A DNA stretch of 9,267 nt from an uncultured Lachnospira sp. (lineage in GTDB: Bacteria > Bacillota > Clostridia > Lachnospirales > Lachnospiraceae), in contig CAMVRH010000027.1 in the NCBI GenBank assembly GCA_947169835.1, positions 1-9,267 on the forward strand, in the 5' to 3' direction. The notes under the pieces are model-generated. The model did no database searches. It had not been told where the DNA came from and saw only the letters and a list, made by a program, of their open reading frames with translations. The position numbers and the translations under genes were made by a program. The stretch's first letter is position 1. Each line of letters starts with the position of its first letter. Positions 1-7,264 of the stretch are shown here, one piece after another.

Positions 1-1947
1 GATGCTGACAAGGTACTAGAAGAATTAGGTAAGCCTGGTTCTTTGTATTTCTGTACAAAGTCAGAAGAGACTCCTTCCAAGAAAGATTTAAAAGCTAAGA
101 AGTTTATCCAACTTAAGAATAATTCACAGGATGATGGATATTATAAAGTTTGGGTTACTGGTGATGAAGTTAAAAACGCCAAAGGCCAAGCATCTCAGGA
201 TGAAAACACAAAGGCTACACAGTACGTAGTATCACTTAAGTTTGATGATAAGGGTACTAAAGCTTTCGGTGATATGACATCTCAGAATGTTGGTAACCAG
301 ACTTATATCATTTATGATAATCAAATCTTGAGTGCGCCAAACGTAAAAGAAGCTATCACTGGTGGTGAGGCTCAGATCGATGGTCAGAAGGATTTGGAAG
401 AAGCAGAGCAGTTAGCATCTAATATCCGTATCGGTTCACTTACACTTTCTCTAGACGAGATCAGCCATAAGGTTGAAAGTGCACAGTTGGGTAACGATGC
501 ATTGCAGAAGAGTTTGCTTGCCGGTCTAATCGGTATGATAATCATTCTAATCTTCATGCTTATCGTATACAGAATTCCAGGTATTGCTGCAGGTCTTGCA
601 CTTATTGCATACGTAGAAATGATCTTGCTAGCGCTAAATGGTTTCGACTTAACACTAACGCTTCCAGGTATCGCCGGTATTATCTTGAATATTGGTATGG
701 CCGTGGATGCTAACGTTATTATATATGCTCGTATCAGAGAAGAAATTGCTAATGGTAAAACAGTTAAGACAGCAATCAAGACTGGTTTCAAGGCTGCCAC
801 ATCTGCTATTGTCGATGGTAACATCACAACACTTATTGCAGCATTAGTTCTTCTTTGGAGAGGTTCAGGAACTGTTCAAGGTTTCGCACAGACTTTAGCA
901 ATTGGTATTATTATTCAGTTGTTCGAGGCTCTAGTTATTTCTAGAGGATTCGTATGGATGCTATTCCATATGGGATTCCAAGACATTAAGTTCTACGGAA
1001 AAGAAAAGGTTAGAAAAATATTCCAGTTCGTTCAGAAGAAAGCTATTTTCTTCACAATCTCAATTTGCGCTATCTTGATTGGTGTAATTGCAATGGTTGC
1101 TAACGGAATTGGTGGTTCAGTATTCAACCTAGGTATCGAGTTTAAGGGTGGTAGTTCAGTAAAAGTTGAGTTCGCCAAAGAATACTCAATCGATTACTTC
1201 AATGACCACATTAAGAAAGACCTAGAAAAAGAAGTTGGACTAAAAGAGGTTCAAGGACAGAGAGATACTGACAAACCTAAGATTTATACAATCAAAACTG
1301 AAAAACTAGAAGGAAAGAAATTTGATATATTCAAAAAAGTCCTAATAGATAAATACAAAGCTTACGATACAAATGATAAGAAGCATCAAGAAAACTTCTC
1401 AAATGAGATGATCTCAGGAACAGTAAGTAAGCAGATGAGAGAAGACGCGGTATTGGCTACAGCTATTGCGTTGATATGTATGTTGATTTACATTTGGGCA
1501 AGATTTAGAAATGTTCAATTTGCCCTAGCTGCGGTTACAGCGTTGTTCCACGATGTGGCTATAGTAGTTGGCTTCTACGCACTAGCTAGAGTTACACTTG
1601 GTACTACATTTATCGCCTGTCTATTGACGATAGTAGGTTACTCAATCAACGCCACGATTGTCATATTCGACCGTATCCGTGAGAATATGGGCAACCGTAG
1701 AAGAGGTGATAAGGTAATTGATATTGTAAATACATCAATCACACAGACACTTACAAGAAGTATTTACACAACATTCACAACATTTATCATGGTATTCATG
1801 ATTTACATTATGGGTGTTACATCAATTCAGGAATTCACATTACCACTTATGGTTGGCTTGATTGCAGGTGCATTCTCATCAGTATTTATCACAGGTTCAT
1901 TGTGGTACATTTTTAAGGGTAGATCTTACGATAAAGCCTTAAGATAA
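1..1947 (+). CDS. secDF: SecDF fused protein translocase subunit (5' partial)
   Basis: Membrane accessory of the SecYEG translocon that uses the ion gradient to pull exported proteins across the membrane. The frame is open from base 1, so the start lies upstream; 648 residues are visible and end at TAA 1945-1947. SecD part: remainder of the extracytoplasmic P1 domain (to about residue 155, with NQILSAPNV near 107), then five membrane segments at roughly 172-192, 195-215, 221-241, 275-290 and 294-322. The third holds GMAVDAN, with the key Asp at 236. SecF part: membrane segment 348-369, GIEFKGG at 378-384, an extracytoplasmic domain to about 480, then five more segments at roughly 483-502, 505-529, 536-559, 589-605 and 612-638. 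Eleven segments are visible, matching a 12-segment SecDF that lacks only SecD TM1. The D5-like and D6-like motifs and the C-terminal Arg 586 (TLTRS) are present. Oddity: the SecF motif reads GYSINATIVIFDRIREN, with Ala 551 where Asp is usual. SecD and SecF are joined in one frame without a stop. Identification is firm. Confidence 0.97.
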   Translation, partial: DADKVLEELGKPGSLYFCTKSEETPSKKDLKAKKFIQLKNNSQDDGYYKVWVTGDEVKNAKGQASQDENTKATQYVVSLKFDDKGTKAFGDMTSQNVGNQTYIIYDNQILSAPNVKEAITGGEAQIDGQKDLEEAEQLASNIRIGSLTLSLDEISHKVESAQLGNDALQKSLLAGLIGMIIILIFMLIVYRIPGIAAGLALIAYVEMILLALNGFDLTLTLPGIAGIILNIGMAVDANVIIYARIREEIANGKTVKTAIKTGFKAATSAIVDGNITTLIAALVLLWRGSGTVQGFAQTLAIGIIIQLFEALVISRGFVWMLFHMGFQDIKFYGKEKVRKIFQFVQKKAIFFTISICAILIGVIAMVANGIGGSVFNLGIEFKGGSSVKVEFAKEYSIDYFNDHIKKDLEKEVGLKEVQGQRDTDKPKIYTIKTEKLEGKKFDIFKKVLIDKYKAYDTNDKKHQENFSNEMISGTVSKQMREDAVLATAIALICMLIYIWARFRNVQFALAAVTALFHDVAIVVGFYALARVTLGTTFIACLLTIVGYSINATIVIFDRIRENMGNRRRGDKVIDIVNTSITQTLTRSIYTTFTTFIMVFMIYIMGVTSIQEFTLPLMVGLIAGAFSSVFITGSLWYIFKGRSYDKALR

Positions 1948-1951
1948 TATC

Positions 1952-1983
1952 AAGCGGTATCACTAAACAGTGGTACCGCTTTT
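1952..1983 (+). terminator. Probable intrinsic terminator after secDF
   Basis: A 12-base left arm (1952-1963, AAGCGGTATCAC) pairs with 1970-1981 (GTGGTACCGCTT) through one G-U wobble, around a 6-base loop TAAACA. The stem begins four bases after the secDF stop and ends in a short T run (1980-1983) followed by AT-rich sequence. The stem is strong, but the T tail is only four bases, so termination may be partial and allow read-through into recJ. Confidence 0.75.
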
Positions 1984-2010
1984 ATAAATTTATAGAGAAT
2001 TGTTCAAGTT

Positions 2011-3774
2011 ATGGAAAGAATGACAGAGAAGTGGATGCTCCAAACGAAGAAAGCGGACTTTGGAGAAATCGCAAAGAAATTTAATATCAACCCAATAGTT
2101 GCTAGAGTGATACGCAACAGAGATGTTGTGGGCGATAAAGAGATTGAAGATTATTTGAACACAAATATTAATACGCTTTCATCTCCATGGTTGTTTAAGG
2201 ATATGGATAAGGCAGTCGATATTCTTAAGATTAAAATCAATGGCAAAAATAAGATTCGTATTATTAGCGATTATGATGTGGATGGTATTTGCTCTGGTTA
2301 CATTTTGAACAAAGCTTTGTCTGAATTAGGAGCAGATGTGGATGTGGTTGTTCCACACAGGGTAAATGATGGTTACGGCATTAATGAAAGTCTTATTCAA
2401 GATGCAAAAGATGCTGGTGTTGATACTATCATAACTTGTGACAATGGAATTGCTGCTAGCGAACAAGTAGACTTCGCCAAAGAACTCGGAATGACAGTTG
2501 TAATAACTGATCATCACGAGGTTCCATTTGTAGAGGAAGATGGTGAAAAGAAGTACATAGTTCCTAATGCAGATGCAGTGGTGAATCACAAGCAATCAAC
2601 TTGTGAATACCCATTTAAAGACCTATGTGGCGCTATGGTTGCATACCAACTAATGCGCGCTCTATACGAGAGTATGGGTCAAAATCAAAAGAATTTGGAG
2701 AGTTTGCTAGTCTACGGTGCAATGGCAACTGTTTGCGATGTAGTTCCTCTAAGGGGCGAAAATAGAACCATTGTAAAGACAGGACTAGAACTCATAAAAA
2801 CTACAAAAGATGTGGGGTTAAATGCTTTGATGGATGCTTGTGGCATCAACAAAGAAAGCATTGGTTCATATCATTTTGGTTTTATATTAGGACCTTGCTT
2901 AAACGCTTCAGGAAGACTAGATACAGCAAAGAGAGCAGTTGATTTATTAAATGAAACTGACAGTGAAAAAGCTTTGGCGGATGCCAAGAAGCTAAAGAGT
3001 CTAAATGATGAGCGAAAAGACATTACAGAGCAGGGTGCCAAAGAAGCAATAGATATGGCAAGAGAAATGAAGGATAAAATACTTGTTTTGTATTTGCCAA
3101 ACTGTCACGAAAGTGTGGCTGGTATTATTGCTGGTAGAGTAAAAGAATTTTTCAATAAGCCATCTATTGTTCTTACTGATGCAGAAGACTGCGTCAAAGG
3201 ATCTGGCAGATCTATTGATGAATATGATATGTTTGAAAACTTATCTCAAGTTAAGGACTTATTCTTGAAATTTGGCGGACACAAAATGGCTGCTGGATTA
3301 TCAATAGAAAAAGAAAACATAGAAGAACTTAGAACTAGACTTAATGAAAAATGTACTTTAACAGAAGAAGACTTGATGAAAAAGATTGAAGTTGATTCTG
3401 AATTACCATTTAAGTTTGCTACATTTGGACTAGTAAATGATTTAAAGAAACTGGAGCCATTTGGCGTAGGAAACAAAAAGCCGATCTTTGCCGGGAAAGA
3501 TATTCAAATAAACAGAATAAAAATACTAGGCAAAGAAGGAAAAGCTATTAGACTTGAGATGACTGACGAGAGTGGTTTCAAGATGCAAGGAATTATGTTT
3601 AACAAGTCTAAACGTTTTATGAAATTCTTGAGTGATAAGTTTGGACAAGATGAGATAGATAAAGCAATGGAAGGCGTTACTAATGAGATTAAACTTATGC
3701 TTTTATACTATCCAAATATAAACGAATTTAACGGAAGACAATATCTTCAGTTAATTATAGAAAGTTTTTGCTAG
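2011..3774 (+). CDS. recJ: Single-stranded-DNA-specific 5'-3' exonuclease RecJ
   Basis: Cytoplasmic DHH-family nuclease that degrades single-stranded DNA 5' to 3' in recombination and mismatch or base-excision repair. The 587-residue product matches the usual length. Seen in order: DHH motif I SDYDVDG at 86-92 (metal-binding Asp 87, 89, 91), motif II CDNGI at 143-147, the DHH motif TDHHE at 166-170, and DVVPL at 243-247. These are followed by GPCLNASGRL at 294-303, the DHHA1 region with HESVAGIIAGR at 366-376 and GGHKMAAG at 422-429, and a C-terminal OB-fold region with LEPFGVGN near 480-490. The catalytic set is intact. The start is uncertain: ATG 2011 has no clear ribosome site, while in-frame ATG 2020 would give MTEKW, closer to many relatives, but the GGAAAG before it is too close to be ideal. 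The stop overlaps the apt ribosome site. The gene sits 27 bases beyond the probable terminator and begins the downstream cluster. Confidence 0.97.
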   Translation: MERMTEKWMLQTKKADFGEIAKKFNINPIVARVIRNRDVVGDKEIEDYLNTNINTLSSPWLFKDMDKAVDILKIKINGKNKIRIISDYDVDGICSGYILNKALSELGADVDVVVPHRVNDGYGINESLIQDAKDAGVDTIITCDNGIAASEQVDFAKELGMTVVITDHHEVPFVEEDGEKKYIVPNADAVVNHKQSTCEYPFKDLCGAMVAYQLMRALYESMGQNQKNLESLLVYGAMATVCDVVPLRGENRTIVKTGLELIKTTKDVGLNALMDACGINKESIGSYHFGFILGPCLNASGRLDTAKRAVDLLNETDSEKALADAKKLKSLNDERKDITEQGAKEAIDMAREMKDKILVLYLPNCHESVAGIIAGRVKEFFNKPSIVLTDAEDCVKGSGRSIDEYDMFENLSQVKDLFLKFGGHKMAAGLSIEKENIEELRTRLNEKCTLTEEDLMKKIEVDSELPFKFATFGLVNDLKKLEPFGVGNKKPIFAGKDIQINRIKILGKEGKAIRLEMTDESGFKMQGIMFNKSKRFMKFLSDKFGQDEIDKAMEGVTNEIKLMLLYYPNINEFNGRQYLQLIIESFC

Positions 3775-3778
3775 GAGG
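3773..3778 (+). promoter_or_regulatory. Strong ribosome binding site of apt, overlapping the recJ stop
   Basis: A perfect AGGAGG lies five bases before ATG 3784 and shares its first two bases with the recJ TAG stop. This fixes the apt start and suggests that terminating recJ ribosomes help initiate apt. Confidence 0.88.
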
Positions 3779-3783
3779 ACATT

Positions 3784-4308
3784 ATGCATCCAATAGACAA
3801 ATATATTAGAACTATCCCAGATTTTCCTGAAGAAGGAATTATGTTTAGGGATATAACTACAGTTACACAAGACCCAGAAGGATTCAAACTTGCTGTTGAT
3901 AGCATGCAAGATTTGATCAAAGATTTGGATTATGATGTGATGGTGGGTGTAGAGGCTAGAGGATTTATCTTTGGCGCAGCCATCGCCTACAACATGGGCA
4001 AAGGTTTATCTTTGATTAGAAAAAAAGGGAAACTACCTCACACAACTATATCTCAAGAATATGATTTAGAGTATGGTACAGCTACTGTAGAGATGCATGT
4101 AGATGCTATCAAGCCAGGTCAAAAGGTTGTTATAATTGATGACTTAATTGCTACAGGCGGCAGTGCGAAAGCAGCAATAGACCTAGTTGAAAAATTAGGC
4201 GCAGAAGTTGTTGATTGTCTATTCTTAGTTGAACTTAAAGGCCTAAATGGTAGAGCAAAACTTGATGGCTATAGAGTAGATAGCGTTATAGCATACGAAG
4301 GAAAATAA
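3784..4308 (+). CDS. apt: Adenine phosphoribosyltransferase
   Basis: Cytoplasmic purine salvage enzyme converting adenine and PRPP to AMP and pyrophosphate. The 174-residue product is the usual size for bacterial APT. It begins with the family N-terminus (DYIRTIPDFP-like, here DKYIRTIPDFPEEGIMFRDI) and contains VGVEARGF at 54-61, the flexible-loop region RKKGKLP at 79-85 followed by YDLEYG at 93-98, and the PRPP-binding loop VVIIDDLIATGGS at 115-127 with its Asp pair 119-120. No residue of the core signature is missing. The start is set by AGGAGG five bases upstream. It lies nine bases after recJ and 19 bases before rel, the apt-rel adjacency common in Firmicutes. It supplies AMP, which feeds the adenylate pool that Rel draws on; that link is inferred from context. 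Confidence 0.97.
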   Translation: MHPIDKYIRTIPDFPEEGIMFRDITTVTQDPEGFKLAVDSMQDLIKDLDYDVMVGVEARGFIFGAAIAYNMGKGLSLIRKKGKLPHTTISQEYDLEYGTATVEMHVDAIKPGQKVVIIDDLIATGGSAKAAIDLVEKLGAEVVDCLFLVELKGLNGRAKLDGYRVDSVIAYEGK

Positions 4309-4327
4309 TAAGAAAGAAACTAGAAAA

Positions 4328-6601
4328 ATGAGCGATGTAAACATTAACAAACAATTGGAAATACACGGTATAATTCCGTCCGAGCAGGAGCATGCTACTC
4401 CTGAGGAATTGTATGCTCGTTTGATCGACAAAATTAAGCAGTATCATCCATCTTCAGAATTGGAGATGATTGACAAAGCTTATAAGTTTGCGAAAGAAGC
4501 GCATAAAGATCAAAAGAGAAAATCAGGTGAACCATATATTATTCACCCTCTTCATACTGCGCTCATTTTGGCAGATCTAGAGTTAGATAAAGAATCCATT
4601 ATGGCAGCTTTGCTTCACGATGTTATGGAAGACACAAGCGTGACACGTGAGGATATGATAGAAGCCTTCGGCGAAGAGGTAACTGACCTAGTAGATGGTG
4701 TTACAAAGCTTACAAAATTGGATTACGACGTAGATAAAGTTGAAAAACAGGCTGAGAACTTACGTAAGATGTTTTTGGCGATGGCGAAGGATATACGAGT
4801 TATCTTGATTAAACTTGCTGATAGACTTCACAACATGCGTACACTTATGTATAGAAGTCCAGAGGGTCAAAAAGAAACATCTAGAGAGACTATTGATATT
4901 TACTCACCGATAGCTGACAGACTTGGTATCAGTAAGATTAAGATTGAGCTTGATGACTTGTCACTAAGATATCTTGAGCCTGAAAAATATGATGAGTTGG
5001 TAGAGGGTGTTCACCAAAGACTTGAGCACCGCGAAGACTTTATGAATGAGCTTATAGAAGTGGTGGCTGGCTATGTAGAAAAGGCTGGCATTAAGGCGAC
5101 TATTGACGGTCGTGTTAAGCACTACTTTAGTATATACAAAAAGATGGTAAATCAGCACAAGACTTTGGATCAGATTTACGACATCTTTGCGGTAAGAATT
5201 ATTGTGGATAGCGTTATGGAGTGTTACGGTGCTCTAGGTATTATCCACGAGAAATTCACACCAGTGCCTGGTAGATTCAAAGACTACATTGCTATGCCTA
5301 AGGAAAATATGTACCAGTCACTTCACACATCTTTGATTGCGCCAAACGGTCAACCGTTTGAAATCCAGATTCGTACAGCGGAGATGCACAGAACTGCGGA
5401 GTATGGTATCGCTGCGCACTGGAAATATAAAGAAAACCTAACTGGTGATGACAACGAAGAGCAAAAGATTAGTTGGCTTCGCCAAATCCTTGAGTGGCAA
5501 CGAGACATGACTGACAACCAAGAGTTCCTTGATTTGCTAAAGGATGACTTGAATATGTTCTCAGGCAACGTTTATTGTTTCACTCCAGACGGTGACCTTA
5601 AGAACTTGCCTAATGGCTCAACACCAGTGGACTTTGCTTACAGTATCCATAGTGCTGTAGGTAACAAGATGATTGGCGCCAAAGTAAACGGCGAGATGGT
5701 TAACATTGATTACGAGATTAAGAATGGAGATAGAATTGAAATTCTTACATCAAATAACTCAAGTGGACCAAGTCGTGATTGGTTAAAGATTGTTAAGAGT
5801 ACTCAGGCTAAGAATAAGATTAATCAGTGGTTCAGATCACAGAATAAGGAAGTTAATATTGAGCGCGGTAATGATTTGATTAAGGCTTATTGTAAGACTA
5901 AGAGTATTAATTTAGAAGAAATAATGAAACCTAAGTATATGGACATTGTCCGTACTAAGTATGGTTTCAAAGAGTGGGATGCTTTACTTGCCACAGTAGG
6001 ACATGGTGGACTAAAAGAAGGTCAGATTGTAAACAGACTCCTAGACCAGTATAAGAAAGACCATGATGAGCCTATCACAGATCAACAAGTAATAGACATT
6101 ATTGATAAGAACGCTCAGGGACAAGGCTTGATTAGCAGTTCAAAGAGTGGTGTTATCGTGGAAGGCATGGACGATGTTGCAGTTCGTTTCTCAAAGTGCT
6201 GTACGCCAGTACCTGGTGATGAGATTGTTGGTTTTGTAACACGTGGACGTGGTGTTTCGCTTCATAGAACAGACTGTGTAAATATGATTAATCTTCCAGA
6301 GATGGAAAGAAATAGATTGATTGAAGCAAGTTGGGCAGAAGACCAGAGCAGTCACGAAGGAAAGTACAACACAGAGATTGTTATCTATGCTCACAACAGA
6401 GTTGGTATTTTGTCAGACTTGTCAAAGATATTTACAGAGAACGATATCGATGTATTGTCCATTAACAGTAGAACTAGCAAAAATGAAATTGCTACTATAA
6501 CTATGGCATTCCAGATTAACAGTACTGACGAGCTAAATGATATTATTGCTAAGATAAGACAGATTGACAGTATTATTGATATAGAAAGAACTGCTAGTTA
6601 G
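4328..6601 (+). CDS. rel: Bifunctional (p)ppGpp synthetase/hydrolase Rel
   Basis: Long RelA/SpoT-homologue enzyme of the stringent response: it makes (p)ppGpp from ATP and GTP/GDP on stalled ribosomes and also hydrolyses it. The 757 residues carry the full domain set. The HD hydrolase has His 73, the HD pair 97-98 (ALLHDVMEDT) and DRLHN 165-169. The synthetase has GRFKD 315-319, MPKENMYQSLHT near 323-334, and FEIQIRT with Glu 345. The TGS domain starts near 416 (CFTPDGDLKNLPNG). The zinc-finger/RIS region has Cys 624, Cys 625, His 646 and Cys 650. The ACT domain runs from about 680 to 757. The RxKD form of the synthetase motif (RFKD) is that of bifunctional Rel, not monofunctional RelA (ExDD), and the hydrolase residues are intact, so both activities are expected. 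The region before ATG 4328 is purine-rich but has no GGAGG, the poorest initiation site among the intact junctions here. It follows apt by 19 bases. Confidence 0.97.
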   Translation: MSDVNINKQLEIHGIIPSEQEHATPEELYARLIDKIKQYHPSSELEMIDKAYKFAKEAHKDQKRKSGEPYIIHPLHTALILADLELDKESIMAALLHDVMEDTSVTREDMIEAFGEEVTDLVDGVTKLTKLDYDVDKVEKQAENLRKMFLAMAKDIRVILIKLADRLHNMRTLMYRSPEGQKETSRETIDIYSPIADRLGISKIKIELDDLSLRYLEPEKYDELVEGVHQRLEHREDFMNELIEVVAGYVEKAGIKATIDGRVKHYFSIYKKMVNQHKTLDQIYDIFAVRIIVDSVMECYGALGIIHEKFTPVPGRFKDYIAMPKENMYQSLHTSLIAPNGQPFEIQIRTAEMHRTAEYGIAAHWKYKENLTGDDNEEQKISWLRQILEWQRDMTDNQEFLDLLKDDLNMFSGNVYCFTPDGDLKNLPNGSTPVDFAYSIHSAVGNKMIGAKVNGEMVNIDYEIKNGDRIEILTSNNSSGPSRDWLKIVKSTQAKNKINQWFRSQNKEVNIERGNDLIKAYCKTKSINLEEIMKPKYMDIVRTKYGFKEWDALLATVGHGGLKEGQIVNRLLDQYKKDHDEPITDQQVIDIIDKNAQGQGLISSSKSGVIVEGMDDVAVRFSKCCTPVPGDEIVGFVTRGRGVSLHRTDCVNMINLPEMERNRLIEASWAEDQSSHEGKYNTEIVIYAHNRVGILSDLSKIFTENDIDVLSINSRTSKNEIATITMAFQINSTDELNDIIAKIRQIDSIIDIERTAS
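4385..4403 (+). repeat. Small perfect inverted repeat in the early rel coding region
   Basis: CAGGAG (4385-4390) and CTCCTG (4398-4403) form a 6-base stem with a 7-base loop, about 57 bases into rel. It could fold in the mRNA near the initiation region. It also lies within ordinary coding sequence for the relatively non-conserved Rel N-terminus, so chance is a reasonable alternative. Confidence 0.35.
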
Positions 6602-6602
6602 A

Positions 6603-6633
6603 CTTTAAACTGTTAAAGACTAAAGTTTTAAAG
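6603..6633 (+). repeat. AT-rich alternative hairpins in the rel-MBL gap
   Basis: CTTTAA (6603-6608) can pair either with TTAAAG at 6613-6618 (4-base loop) or with a second TTAAAG at 6628-6633. The second copy overlaps the AAAGG ribosome site of the next gene. The pairings exclude each other. Both stems are six bases and almost all A-T, so they would be weak. No T tract follows the first hairpin, so it is a poor terminator candidate. Confidence 0.35.
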
Positions 6634-6641
6634 GATAAAGT

Positions 6642-7253
6642 ATGGAGATTAAAAATGTTTTAGTTAGTGAAGCATTTACTAACTGCTATATAGTTAAAAA
6701 TGAAGAGACTAACGAAGGTTTTATAATAGACCCAGGTGGAAGTGCTCTTAAGATTTCTAGAATTATTGAACAGATGCAAATGACACCTAAAGCTATTCTT
6801 CTTACACATGGTCATTTCGATCATATTGGCGCTGTAGATGAGTTAAGAGATAGATACGGCATTAAAGTATATGTGTCAGAAGAAGAGTCAAAGTTTATGC
6901 AAAATTATAATAATAATTTATCTGTATTCTTTGGCGAGAGCATGATTGTAAAACCTGACATCGCTATAAGAGATGGCGAAGAACTTGAGATAGCTGGTAT
7001 CAAGATGAAATTTATTTTGACTCCAGGTCATACTCCAGGAAGCGGTTGCTTTTATGTGGAGGATGAAGGAGTGTTATTCTCAGGGGACACACTCTTTTGC
7101 ATGAGCAGAGGAAGAACAGATTTCCCAGGCGGAAGCGAAAGAGAGATACTTGATTCAATTAGAAATAAGTTGCTCACACTTCCAGGAGACACAGTAGTGC
7201 TAGCTGGACACAATGAGCAAACAACTATAGAAAACGAAAAGAGATTTTATTAA
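6642..7253 (+). CDS. MBL-fold metallo-hydrolase, glyoxalase II-like (YcbL/YqgX type)
   Basis: Predicted zinc hydrolase of the metallo-beta-lactamase fold, in the glyoxalase II-like group of about 200-residue proteins; the substrate is not known from sequence. The 203 residues show TNCYIV at 13-18, IIDPGG at 28-33, the metal motif THGHFDH at 55-61 (His 56, His 58, Asp 60, His 61), TPGHTPGS with His 130, FSGDTLF with Asp 149, RTDFPGG at 158-164, and a last ligand His 190. All expected metal ligands are present. It lacks the extra C-terminal helical domain of true glutathione-dependent glyoxalase II, so it may act on another thioester or aldehyde adduct. The end is slightly unusual: the protein stops at EKRFY, whereas relatives usually continue with a few residues such as NPF, and the usual GHG is GHN here. 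AAAGG lies seven bases before ATG 6642. It follows rel by 40 bases and precedes hisS by 11. Confidence 0.9.
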   Translation: MEIKNVLVSEAFTNCYIVKNEETNEGFIIDPGGSALKISRIIEQMQMTPKAILLTHGHFDHIGAVDELRDRYGIKVYVSEEESKFMQNYNNNLSVFFGESMIVKPDIAIRDGEELEIAGIKMKFILTPGHTPGSGCFYVEDEGVLFSGDTLFCMSRGRTDFPGGSEREILDSIRNKLLTLPGDTVVLAGHNEQTTIENEKRFY

Positions 7254-7257
7254 GGAG
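7252..7257 (+). promoter_or_regulatory. Ribosome binding site of hisS, overlapping the MBL gene stop
   Basis: AAGGAG begins inside the TAA stop of the upstream gene (7251-7253) and lies seven bases before ATG 7265. It supports that start and suggests coupled translation. Confidence 0.8.
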
Positions 7258-7264
7258 AAACATT

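Noticed and set aside
43..45. TTG 43 as the secDF start
   Set aside because: The frame is open back to base 1 with SecD-like sequence before it, so TTG 43 is an internal Leu codon and the true start is upstream of the window.
384..827. Reverse-strand open frame of 147 codons inside secDF
   Set aside because: It lies wholly within the strongly conserved secDF frame, has no ribosome site or recognisable domain, and reads as the antisense of membrane-coding sequence.
1983..1994. Perfect AT-only palindrome TATAAATTTATA before recJ
   Set aside because: It resembles a -10 or operator, but no suitably spaced -35 is visible and such palindromes are common by chance in AT-rich DNA just after a terminator.
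6603..6618. Hairpin after rel as an intrinsic terminator
   Set aside because: The stem is six bases with one G-C pair and no T run directly follows it.
7254..7264. Possible T-box leader for hisS or aspS
   Set aside because: The gaps before hisS and aspS are 11 and 2 bases, with no room for a T-box or other riboswitch.
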